NCBI GenBank assembly: GCA_017449485.1
Contig: JAFTFP010000203.1
Coordinates: forward strand, 1 to 34,701
DNA length: 34,701 bases
From: Lachnospiraceae bacterium
GTDB taxonomy: Bacteria > Bacillota > Clostridia > Lachnospirales > Lachnospiraceae
Reading direction: 5' to 3'
The translations under genes and the position numbers were made by a program. Shown in pieces: positions 16,061 to 22,972 of the stretch. How positions within the stretch are numbered: position 1 is the first letter of the stretch; every line of letters starts with the position of its first letter. The notes under the pieces were generated by a model. That model saw nothing but the letters and a program-made list of their open reading frames with translations, was not told the DNA's origin and did no database searches.

Positions 16061-16132
16061 CATTCCATCCCTATATCATCCTAGCCATCCCCATTCCATC
16101 CCCATCCCGCCTCATTCCATCCCCATTCCGTC
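16061..16132 (+). repeat. C-rich direct repeats CATTCCATCCC
   Basis: The 11-mer CATTCCATCCC occurs exactly at 16061-16071, 16092-16102 and 16113-16123, with a degenerate fourth copy CATTCCGTC at 16124-16132 and extra CATCC units between. The centre-to-centre spacings of 31 and 21 bp are close to three and two helical turns. One strand is almost pure pyrimidine. The tract lies 80-150 bp upstream of the predicted promoter. Confidence 0.8.
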
Positions 16133-16151
16133 TACATCTCACCCACCAGGC

Positions 16152-16187
16152 GTGACATCTGAACTGTCAATGACAAATTGTGACATC
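16152..16187. promoter_or_regulatory. TGACA box cluster
   Basis: GTGACATC appears twice in direct orientation (16152-16159 and 16180-16187, 28 bp apart). Between them lies a perfect inverted repeat TGTCA-A-TGACA (16165-16175). The cluster ends about 23 bp before the extended -10 element, a suitable position for an activator or repressor site. Confidence 0.5.
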
Positions 16188-16209
16188 ACCCGCATACCGG
16201 ATTTCTGTC

Positions 16210-16218
16210 TGCTATGAT
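16210..16218 (+). promoter_or_regulatory. Extended -10 promoter of the zinc-ribbon membrane protein gene
   Basis: TGCTATGAT (TGn plus TATGAT) is a good extended -10 with no recognisable -35 at the right distance. The flanking TGTCTGC is shared with the promoter upstream of the GH3 gene (19591). A GTCCG-AC-CGGAC inverted repeat lies at 16235-16246, just after the expected start site. Confidence 0.5.
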
Positions 16219-16259
16219 AAATCTGTAAAATAATGTCCGACCGGACGAAGGCAGGAACA

Positions 16260-16340
16260 ATGAATAACCCGGGCAGAGCAATGTTTACGACGGGCAGGAA
16301 CAACAAATAAAACGGAAAAGGGGCTCAGGCAATGGCATAA
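16260..16340 (+). other. Two leader mini-ORFs ahead of the 929-residue protein
   Basis: An ORF of 16 codons (16260-16310, MNNPGRAMFTTGRNNK) has AAGGCAGG upstream at fair spacing. A second, minimal ORF of two codons (ATG GCA TAA, 16332-16340) has the best ribosome site in the leader, AAAGGGG (about 16317-16323), at correct spacing. The main ATG comes 3 nt after this stop and has no ribosome site of its own at normal distance. Re-initiation is therefore possible. Whether either ORF is translated is unknown. Confidence 0.3.
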
Positions 16341-16343
16341 AGA

Positions 16344-19133
16344 ATGAAATACTGCCGCAACTGCGGCAATCCGATCGATCCAGGTGCGAGGTTCTGCCGC
16401 AGATGCGGTTTTCAAGTCGCAACAGGACAAGCAGGACAAGCAGGACAAGAAGGTCAGGCAGGACAAACAGGACAGAGACCGGTCAACGCACCACGCAATG
16501 CAGGCAGTGCACCGGTGCAGCCGGCGCAGGGCAGAAATCAATTTGAACCGGGAGCCGTAAACGGAAATTCCGGACCGAGACCCGCAAGACCGGCAAAAGG
16601 AAATTCCGGTTCAGGGAAGATCATTGCGATTATTGCAGCAGTCGCTGCAGTCGTCCTTGTGGTTGTCCTGGTGCGCAACCTGATTGAAGAAAGACGCTAC
16701 GATGCCTACAGGCAGGAGAGTATTGAATACTATGAAGAATTCCAGAAGGAACAGGCGTCCGACACGACTTCCGGCGGTATTCAGCCGAGTTCCGCCGCGA
16801 AGGCGCAGGTAGTGGATGGCGAGGCTCCGGTGATCGGCAGCATTGAACAGAACGGGTTTTCCCTGCAGATCGAAGAAGATGCTTTTCCCGGGGGGACGGT
16901 CGTATCCGTCGAACCTGTTTCACAGGATTCGATATCCGAGTTCCAGAATCCGGAGGATTATCAGCTGATCTCTGCGCCCGTCAGGATCGAGTGCGAGTCC
17001 TATGAAGGCGAATTCTTTGATTCGGATGTCGTCCTTACAATTCCGATCCCTGAAGGAGAGGAGCAGCTGGATCGTCTTGCTTTTGTTTATTTTGATGAAA
17101 AGACCGGAGAAGAGAGGATCCTCTGGCCGGATTCCTTTGATTTGGAAAACAGGACGATGTCTGTGGCACTGCCGCATTTTTCCGAATATGCCGGCGTGAC
17201 GCTGAAGCAGAAAAAGCAGATCGATGAGTTCCTGAATGAGTACAGCAGGCAGGTCGTGCAGCAGCAGGACATCAACCGGCAGACAGCGGAGGCGCTGGAA
17301 CCTTATGTAAAAGCACATGTGGAAGCGCTGGGACTCAGAGATGATGCAGCTAAGGACCTGATCGACAGCACGATCAATTACCTGGGCGGGCGTTTCAAGG
17401 GAGATGAGTTTGACCCGAATCCGTACGGGAATACGATCGAGACCGGCGTCAAGACAGGCACCACCCTCATGAAGGCTGTGCTGGAAGGCGACCTGGAATC
17501 GCAGGAAGAAGGTCTGCAGGACATTGTTCTCGGTGCCATTATGCATGCCTGGGATGAGCAGGGACTGACCGATAAAATCAATAAATCCAAGGACCCCAAG
17601 GTCGAGGACAGCGAGTTCAAGGGCGGAGCGGCTGAGTTTGTGGTGGGCAATACCAATGCCCTCGCCAGAATGTCGGCACGGATGGTGGAAGGCGACTGGG
17701 AGGGAGCCGCAGAGGAACTTGGCGGCATCATGCAGGGCGTACATCCCGCAGTGGAGTTCACCACCAAGGGAACTGTCTTTCTGGCCAGACAGATGGACCT
17801 TATGTTCATCGAATGGAAACAGGGAGAGATCGAGGAGCTCTACCACGTCTATAAGAATGGTGCGGAGGGCCTGTTCGGCAATTACGTCCTTCCTCATGAT
17901 CAGGATACGAACCATGCGAGTTTCCTGACATTTATCAACACTTCCAGCGGTTTCGTGAAAGGCAAAATGGTGAACCGCTTCTACAACCTCGATAAGATTA
18001 AGGAAGTCTGTGACAGATACGGCTGGGATTTCGAAGAATATAAGCAGTTGGCCGAAAAATACCGCGATGTCTTTCAGAAGCGGGGACAGGATGCTCTCCT
18101 GGAATATTTTGACACGCGGATCCGGCAGGAAGCGGAGCAGGAAAAGATCAAGGAAAAAGAGCGCCTCTGCATCGAGACCATGCTGAATTCCGAGCTCGGC
18201 GTCCTGACCTCAGGCTATTGGAGCAGCTTTTTCGGAGAGAGCGAAGCAAATCCGTACAACATGAGAAACCGCCTGGACCGGCTCGTCAGGGTGAGGGGCA
18301 TCCTGTCTCAGTATGTAGACGAAGAAGAACTGGACAGGCTTGCGCGGGCAGGCTCGTTCAACTGGGGAGATCTTCTTAATAACTGGGTCTCTCTTGTGTC
18401 GTCTTATCCCAGAGAGGAAGCACTGCAGCGTTTCCTTAGATACCTTCAGGAGGAAGGCATCCTGAAAGCCGGTATGGAAAAACTGATCCGGGAGGAAGTT
18501 CCGGATGCGGACACAGCGCAGGCGGAGAAGGACGCGGAAGAGGGCACAGAGAAAGAAGCAGATCAAGAAGAAGCAGATCAAGAAGAAGCAGAAGAGGCTG
18601 CGAAAAAAGAAGAAGGATACTGGAGACTGAAGGAGACCAATTTAAGAGTCGAAGAAGACGAAATCGGAGAGGATGGTTATGCCTCGTTTTATTACGATGC
18701 CTCCGAACTGACACATTCCGAGCAGGTCAGTCGGCCGGAGACGAGGTATCACGGAGCAGGAAGCGCAACACTCATTGTCACCTGCTCCGCTCCCCCTCAG
18801 AACATCAGACCCGGAGAGAAGGTCTTGATGCAGTTGTCAACGGATACGACCTACGGCGGGGATTATATGCTGTGGAGTACCACCGGCTATGTAGAGTATG
18901 GAGTGCCGAATGATGAAAGAGACGGAATTATGTATAACGCCGGAATCAAATTTGAGCCGGTAGAGGATTACGGTGAAAATACCGTTTATATGGATCCTTA
19001 CGATAATCCGCACAATCCGACTGCGGATGTGGTCCATGAATTCGGAGAAGGGAGCGAGCCCGGTTCCGAGATGGCGATTCTTTTCTATGGCAGCAGCTCG
19101 GTTACCCTCTGGATCTATGAGTGGGTGGAATAA
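16344..19133 (+). CDS. Zinc-ribbon, single-pass membrane protein with ZU5-like domain; function unknown
   Basis: Protein of 929 residues that I do not recognise as a named family. Domains in order: zinc ribbon with Cys4, Cys7, Cys18, Cys21; a Gly/Gln/Ala-rich linker of QAGQ-type repeats (about 27-42) and Pro/Asn-rich stretch; one membrane helix IIAIIAAVAAVVLVVVLV (about 93-112), with the zinc ribbon predicted inside; a coiled segment; a ZU5-like beta domain (about 160-282) ending in LPHFSEYAG; a long mostly helical region (about 283-735); an acidic repeat EADQE (738-747); and a beta-rich C-terminal domain (about 754-929) starting YWRLKETNL. The large C-terminal part should be outside the cell. 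Its base composition looks less GC-rich than the glycan operon. A broken zinc-ribbon paralogue follows. It could sense or bind a surface ligand; this is a guess. Confidence 0.85.
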   Translation: MKYCRNCGNPIDPGARFCRRCGFQVATGQAGQAGQEGQAGQTGQRPVNAPRNAGSAPVQPAQGRNQFEPGAVNGNSGPRPARPAKGNSGSGKIIAIIAAVAAVVLVVVLVRNLIEERRYDAYRQESIEYYEEFQKEQASDTTSGGIQPSSAAKAQVVDGEAPVIGSIEQNGFSLQIEEDAFPGGTVVSVEPVSQDSISEFQNPEDYQLISAPVRIECESYEGEFFDSDVVLTIPIPEGEEQLDRLAFVYFDEKTGEERILWPDSFDLENRTMSVALPHFSEYAGVTLKQKKQIDEFLNEYSRQVVQQQDINRQTAEALEPYVKAHVEALGLRDDAAKDLIDSTINYLGGRFKGDEFDPNPYGNTIETGVKTGTTLMKAVLEGDLESQEEGLQDIVLGAIMHAWDEQGLTDKINKSKDPKVEDSEFKGGAAEFVVGNTNALARMSARMVEGDWEGAAEELGGIMQGVHPAVEFTTKGTVFLARQMDLMFIEWKQGEIEELYHVYKNGAEGLFGNYVLPHDQDTNHASFLTFINTSSGFVKGKMVNRFYNLDKIKEVCDRYGWDFEEYKQLAEKYRDVFQKRGQDALLEYFDTRIRQEAEQEKIKEKERLCIETMLNSELGVLTSGYWSSFFGESEANPYNMRNRLDRLVRVRGILSQYVDEEELDRLARAGSFNWGDLLNNWVSLVSSYPREEALQRFLRYLQEEGILKAGMEKLIREEVPDADTAQAEKDAEEGTEKEADQEEADQEEAEEAAKKEEGYWRLKETNLRVEEDEIGEDGYASFYYDASELTHSEQVSRPETRYHGAGSATLIVTCSAPPQNIRPGEKVLMQLSTDTTYGGDYMLWSTTGYVEYGVPNDERDGIMYNAGIKFEPVEDYGENTVYMDPYDNPHNPTADVVHEFGEGSEPGSEMAILFYGSSSVTLWIYEWVE
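18555..18593 (+). repeat. 15-bp in-frame tandem repeat (EADQE)
   Basis: GAAGCAGATCAAGAA occurs twice in tandem (18555-18569, 18570-18584), with a partial third copy. It encodes EADQE-EADQE-EAE in an acidic, probably disordered linker between the helical region and the C-terminal beta domain of the large membrane protein. Being a multiple of three it can vary in copy number without breaking the frame. Confidence 0.85.
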
Positions 19134-19184
19134 CAAACGTGTATTGACAATCGTGGAATGACATCAGAGAGAAAGGAGTTACAT

Positions 19185-19506
19185 ATGTTTTGCCCAAATT
19201 GCGGTGCACAGCTTCCGGATGACAGTAAATTCTGTGACAGTTGCGGATCCAGGGTCGACAGCGGACCGGCAGCTCCTTTTTCGGAGGATCCTGCTGTCCG
19301 CCCGGCACCGCCTGCCGGACGGATTGACAATTCTGGTCCGGGATCTCGAAAACGATGCGGAATCAAGGTATCTCTTTAACGGCGGAGGCAATATAGAGAC
19401 GCTCCGGATCGAGCGGTTTTTTGAAAAAGACGGAAAGCAGTATGGAGTCGGTTCCGTCTTGGGTAATGAAGGAGAAGCCATTGCGCGTATTACAATGGTC
19501 CGGTAA
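19185..19506 (+). pseudogene. Frameshifted zinc-ribbon protein gene
   Basis: An ATG at 19185 with an excellent AAAGGAG site (about 19172-19178) opens a zinc ribbon MFCPNCGAQLPDDSKFCDSCG, like the N-terminus of the preceding large protein. After a Pro/Ala-rich linker this frame degenerates and stops at 19379. The frame shifted by +1 stays open to 19506 and reads as plausible protein (LTILVRDLENDAESRY, then RIERFFEKDGKQYGVGSVLGNEGEAIARITMVR). One extra base, or a two-base or larger deletion, between about 19310 and 19340 would explain this. No membrane helix remains between the parts, so an internal deletion is likely as well. Alternatively, a 64-residue zinc-ribbon peptide (19185-19379) may still be made. 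Confidence 0.6.
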
Positions 19507-19590
19507 GTGACATTCATAAGGGGCTTTGTATAGTTTTTAACACTATATATTGTGGTTATTTGTATTAAGGCCCTTCGTTTATCCCCTTTG

Positions 19591-19640
19591 TCTGCTATAA
19601 TGAGCATATACAGCTTCTGCTATAATGAGCATATACAGCT
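19591..19640 (+). promoter_or_regulatory. Exactly duplicated extended -10 promoter upstream of GH3
   Basis: A 25-bp unit is repeated perfectly in tandem (19591-19615 and 19616-19640). Each copy contains TGCTATAAT, a consensus extended -10 (TATAAT at 19596-19601 and 19621-19626). No good -35 is seen for either. Two start sites 25 nt apart are predicted, both giving a leader of about 90-120 nt before the GH3 start. The leader contains GC-rich self-complementary sequence (CGCCGC 19652-19657 with GCGGCG 19677-19682). The upstream part of this gap (19507-19590) is AT-rich with a weak TATAGT/ACTATA inverted repeat. Confidence 0.75.
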
Positions 19641-19723
19641 GTGACAACATCCGCCGCCGTGCGGACTTTTCGCTGTGCGGCGCCGGAGCATGAAAGCTGA
19701 AAAAAATCAAAGGGGGTTGCAAA

Positions 19724-21484
19724 GTGGTTGATTTTAAAGCAAAGCCGTTCTTTCTGACGGACGACGAAATCCGGTGGGTGGAAGAGACGCTGGCCGGAAT
19801 GAGCACAGATGAGAAGGTGGGACAGCTCTTCTGCCCGCTGGGGCTGACGGATAACGAATATTATCTGCATCATCTGATTAATGACCTGCATATCGGCGGA
19901 CTGATGTACCGGCCGGGGCCGAAGGCAGAGGTGCGCGCGACACATGAAAAGATTCAGTCCTTCGCAAAGATTCCGATGCTGATCGCGGCAAACACGGAAG
20001 CAGGCGGCGACGGACTGTGCGTGGAAGGCACCTCCTTCGGCAAGCCGCTGGCTGTGGCTGCCACCAATGATCCGGAGGCGGCGTATCACATGGGCTATAC
20101 CGCCTGTGCGGAAGGCGCGGCGGCCGGTCTGAACTGGTCCTTTGCCCCGATCGTGGACATTGATCAGGAATTCCACAGCCCGATCACCAATGTCCGTACC
20201 TTCGGCAGTGACCGCGACCGGGTCATTGCGATGGGCAGCGCATATCTGCGCGGTGCCAAGGAAGCGGGCGTGGCGGTTGCCATCAAGCATTTCCCAGGCG
20301 ACGGCAGGGATGAGCGCGACCAGCATATCGTGACCAGCATCAATTCCTGCACGGACGAGGAGTGGATGGATTCCTACGGCAAAGTCTATAAGACCCTGAT
20401 CGATGAAGGCGCCGAGACCGTCATGGTCGGTCACATCGCGCTGCCTTCGATTGTTGAGGCACTGAATCCGGAAGCATCCAATAAAGAAAAGCTGTATCCC
20501 GCGACACTCTCGAAGGAACTGCTCACGGGTCTGCTGCGCGGACGCCTGGGCTTCAACGGCATGATCTCTACCGATGCGACGCCGATGATCGGCTATATGT
20601 CCGTCATGCCCCGGAAGAAGGCGCTTCCGATGAGCATCATGGCCGGCTGCGACATGATCCTGTTCAATAAGGATCTGGATGAGGACTGGGCCTGGATGAG
20701 AGAGGCTGTCGAGAACGGCGACCTGACCATGGAGCGGCTGGACGAGGCTGTCACGCGGATTCTCGCCCTCAAGGCTGCGCTGAAGCTGCCGCAGAAGCAG
20801 CAGGCCGGCACGCTGGTGCCGGGCGAGGAAGCGCTGGCTATGGTCGGCTGTGAAAAGCATAAGGCATGGGCGAAGGATGTGGCAGACCGCGCCGTCACGC
20901 TGGTGCGCGACACGCAGAATCTGCTGCCGATCTCACCGGAGAAATATAAGAGAGTTTATCTCAACGTGATTCAGAAGGATATGAATCCTGAATCACCGGT
21001 CGTCCTGGCCTGGAAGGCATTGTTTGAGAAGGAAGGTTTTGAGGTCATCACCCGGGACAGCACCGTGACCATCGAGCCGGCGGATTTTGCCAATCCGGAG
21101 CTTCCGGAGAAAAAGAAGCAGATGATGCATGAGCTCTACCGGCCGATCCGGGAGTTCGGCGAGGACAAGGATCTGTACGTCTACATCGCGAATGTTGTGA
21201 CGGGCTCCAACAACACGACAACCCGCTTGAACTGGAACGTCAGCTTCGGTCTCGGCGACGACGCACCGTGGTTCGTGGAAGAGCTTCCGACCATGATGAT
21301 CAGTACCTGCAATCCGTATCATCTGTTTGACGCGCCGATGATCAAGACCTACATCAACGCGTATTACACCGATGACAATTTCAACGAGGCGGTCATGGAC
21401 AAGATCATGGGCCGCAGCCCGTTCAAGGGCCAGAGTCCGGTGGATCCGTACTGCGGCAATCCATATATTAAGATGATGGGCTAA
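19724..21484 (+). CDS. GH3-family glycoside hydrolase, NagZ-like beta-N-acetylhexosaminidase
   Basis: Retaining exo-glycosidase of 586 residues with the GH3 TIM barrel and a C-terminal alpha/beta domain. The hexosaminidase-type loop KHFPGDGRDERDQH (188-201) keeps the Asp199/His201 pair in the place of the Asp-His dyad of NagZ enzymes, and the nucleophile is Asp284 in ISTDATPMIG. GH3 glucosidases lack the dyad loop, so an N-acetylglucosaminidase or phosphorylase type is preferred. No signal peptide is visible, suggesting a role in cytoplasmic recycling of imported amino-sugar or muropeptide fragments. The start is GTG 19724 after AGGGGG. It has its own doubled promoter. Its stop overlaps that of the convergent rRNA methyltransferase. 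Confidence 0.9.
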   Translation: MVDFKAKPFFLTDDEIRWVEETLAGMSTDEKVGQLFCPLGLTDNEYYLHHLINDLHIGGLMYRPGPKAEVRATHEKIQSFAKIPMLIAANTEAGGDGLCVEGTSFGKPLAVAATNDPEAAYHMGYTACAEGAAAGLNWSFAPIVDIDQEFHSPITNVRTFGSDRDRVIAMGSAYLRGAKEAGVAVAIKHFPGDGRDERDQHIVTSINSCTDEEWMDSYGKVYKTLIDEGAETVMVGHIALPSIVEALNPEASNKEKLYPATLSKELLTGLLRGRLGFNGMISTDATPMIGYMSVMPRKKALPMSIMAGCDMILFNKDLDEDWAWMREAVENGDLTMERLDEAVTRILALKAALKLPQKQQAGTLVPGEEALAMVGCEKHKAWAKDVADRAVTLVRDTQNLLPISPEKYKRVYLNVIQKDMNPESPVVLAWKALFEKEGFEVITRDSTVTIEPADFANPELPEKKKQMMHELYRPIREFGEDKDLYVYIANVVTGSNNTTTRLNWNVSFGLGDDAPWFVEELPTMMISTCNPYHLFDAPMIKTYINAYYTDDNFNEAVMDKIMGRSPFKGQSPVDPYCGNPYIKMMG

Positions 21485-22731
21485 GCCCGGATAACCTGGA
21501 AAATATAGAACTTCAGGTAGTACGATTCTTCGCTGGACCACAGAATCGGATGATCAGGCGCCTGTGTCCGGAATTCGACTTGTCGGAGCCGGACATGGGC
21601 GTCTTTCGCTGCCATCTCGATGGTGCTGTGGAACAGCTCCGGATCCATGAAATGGGAGCAGGAGCAGGTGGCCAGGAAGCCGCCGTTCTTCACCAGGCTC
21701 ATGCCGCGCCGGTTGATCTCGCGGTAGCCGCGGGCCGCCGCTTTGATGGAATCCCGGGCCTTGGTGAAGGCGGGCGGATCGAGAATCACCACATCGTACT
21801 GCTTTCCGGCTTCCGTAAGCTCCGGCAGCAGCTCGAAGACATCCCGGACCAAGAAATCCACACGGTCCTGCAGTCCGTTCAGAGCGGCATTTTCACGGGC
21901 CTGGGCGATGGCCAGATCCGATGCATCCACGGCGGTCACGTGCGCGGCGCCCGCATAGGCCGCGTTCAATGCGAAGGAGCCGGTGTGGGTGAAGCAGTCC
22001 AGCACCTCGGCGCCCCGGCAGATCCGGTGCATGGCGCGCCGGTTCTCCTTCTGATCCAGGAAGAAGCCGGTCTTCTGACCGTTTTCCACATCCACAATAT
22101 ATTTCACGCCGTTTTCGGTGATCTGCACTTTTGTGTCAAAAGGCTCGGAGAGGAATCCTTTTGTGCGCTCCATGCCTTCCTTTTCGCGCACCTTCGCGTC
22201 GCTGCGCTCATAGATGCCGCGGATCTGCGCGTCGTATTCTGCCAGAACCTGAACCAGGCAGGCGAGAATGAGGCTCTTCAGACGGTCGATGCCCAGCGCC
22301 AGCGATTCGACGACCAGAATGTCTTCATATTTGTCCACGGTCAGACCCGGAAGGAAATCCGCCTCCCCGAAGATCAGACGGCAGGAGGACAGATCCATGA
22401 TCTGGGCGCGGTACCGGACGGCCTGCCGGACTTTATTCTTTATGAAGGCAGGCGTCACGGGCTCCTGCTCGCGGCGGGAGAGCACACGGATCCGGATGGA
22501 AGAGGCACGGTTGATAAAGCCGTAGCCGAGAAAATAGCCGTCATAGTCTTCTACACGGATCAGATCGCCATCCTCATAAGATCCTTCCACGCCGGAGAGC
22601 TCGTTGTCATAGATCCAGAGGCCGCCGCGCTTGAAAGCGCGCCCTTCGCCCTTCTTTACCCGGGCTGTCGCACTCCTGACCAGTGAATCTAATCCGTCCG
22701 TGTCCATTTTCAGATAATCTGCAATTGTCAT
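21481..22731 (-). CDS. rlmI: RlmI-like 23S rRNA (cytosine-5) methyltransferase
   Basis: SAM-dependent RNA methyltransferase of the RlmI/YwbD (COG1092) family, 416 residues from the chosen start. It has an N-terminal PUA domain (RAFKRGGLWIYDNELSG; GYGFINRASSIRIRVLSR), a central domain with SEPFDTKVQITENGVKYIVDVENGQKTGFFLDQKENR, and a Rossmann domain with VLDCFTHTGSFALNAA (SAM site), VVILDPPAF, and a late ATCSCSHFMD cysteine motif. The ATG at 22731 is preferred over 22740: the GAAGGG ribosome site touches the first ATG but is 9 nt from the second. Exact target base is inferred from the family. The stop (TAG) overlaps the GH3 stop (TAA) in the four bases CTAA, with no terminator between. Confidence 0.88.
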   Translation of the reverse strand: MTIADYLKMDTDGLDSLVRSATARVKKGEGRAFKRGGLWIYDNELSGVEGSYEDGDLIRVEDYDGYFLGYGFINRASSIRIRVLSRREQEPVTPAFIKNKVRQAVRYRAQIMDLSSCRLIFGEADFLPGLTVDKYEDILVVESLALGIDRLKSLILACLVQVLAEYDAQIRGIYERSDAKVREKEGMERTKGFLSEPFDTKVQITENGVKYIVDVENGQKTGFFLDQKENRRAMHRICRGAEVLDCFTHTGSFALNAAYAGAAHVTAVDASDLAIAQARENAALNGLQDRVDFLVRDVFELLPELTEAGKQYDVVILDPPAFTKARDSIKAAARGYREINRRGMSLVKNGGFLATCSCSHFMDPELFHSTIEMAAKDAHVRLRQVEFRTQAPDHPILWSSEESYYLKFYIFQVIRA

Positions 22732-22895
22732 TGTAAACATCCCTTCAGCAGTATTCCGTTTGTTATTCTGCTCATTTTAGTTTCTTTTATACGTTTTTTT
22801 AAAAGGCTTCTTGTAGTATGATATCAGTGCATGCGATGAGAAAGCAATCCCGGCTGCGAACCGGACCGGATGTCGGTATCGCGGGCCATGGCGCG

Positions 22896-22925
22896 TTGAC
22901 GGAGTATGCGTCTGCGGCTTATACT
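22896..22925 (+). promoter_or_regulatory. Promoter of the DegV gene
   Basis: TTGACG (22896-22901), an 18-nt spacer and TATACT (22920-22925) form a good sigma-A promoter, predicting a start near 22932, about 40 nt before the ATG. Confidence 0.6.
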
Positions 22926-22931
22926 ATAGAT

Positions 22932-22948
22932 GTAGTTTTGAAAACTAC
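22932..22948. promoter_or_regulatory. Palindrome at the predicted start site of the DegV gene
   Basis: GTAGTTTT-G-AAAACTAC is a perfect 17-bp inverted repeat placed immediately after the -10 box. The position is that of a repressor operator. It resembles in style the sites of fatty-acid regulators such as FabT, but does not match a consensus I know well enough to name. It could alternatively form a 5'-end hairpin in the mRNA. Confidence 0.55.
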
Positions 22949-22972
22949 GTGTGAATATGCCGGAGGTGCGCC

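Larger units (their letters stand above)
15977..16343. other. Long intergenic regulatory region upstream of the 929-residue protein gene
   Basis: This 367-nt stretch has no large gene. It holds, in order, the tRNA terminator, a C-rich direct-repeat tract (16061-16132), a cluster of TGACA boxes (16152-16187), an extended -10 promoter (16210-16218), a GTCCG/CGGAC inverted repeat just after that promoter (16235-16246), and two tiny ORFs. I see no RNA gene beyond these elements. Confidence 0.7.

Noticed and set aside
16439..16480. GGACAAGCA-like repeats as a regulatory repeat
   Set aside because: They are in-frame coding repeats of the Gly/Gln linker in the large membrane protein.
19144..19149. 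TTGACA as a -35 box for the zinc-ribbon pseudogene
   Set aside because: No acceptable -10 element follows at 16-18 nt; the gene is probably read from the upstream transcript.
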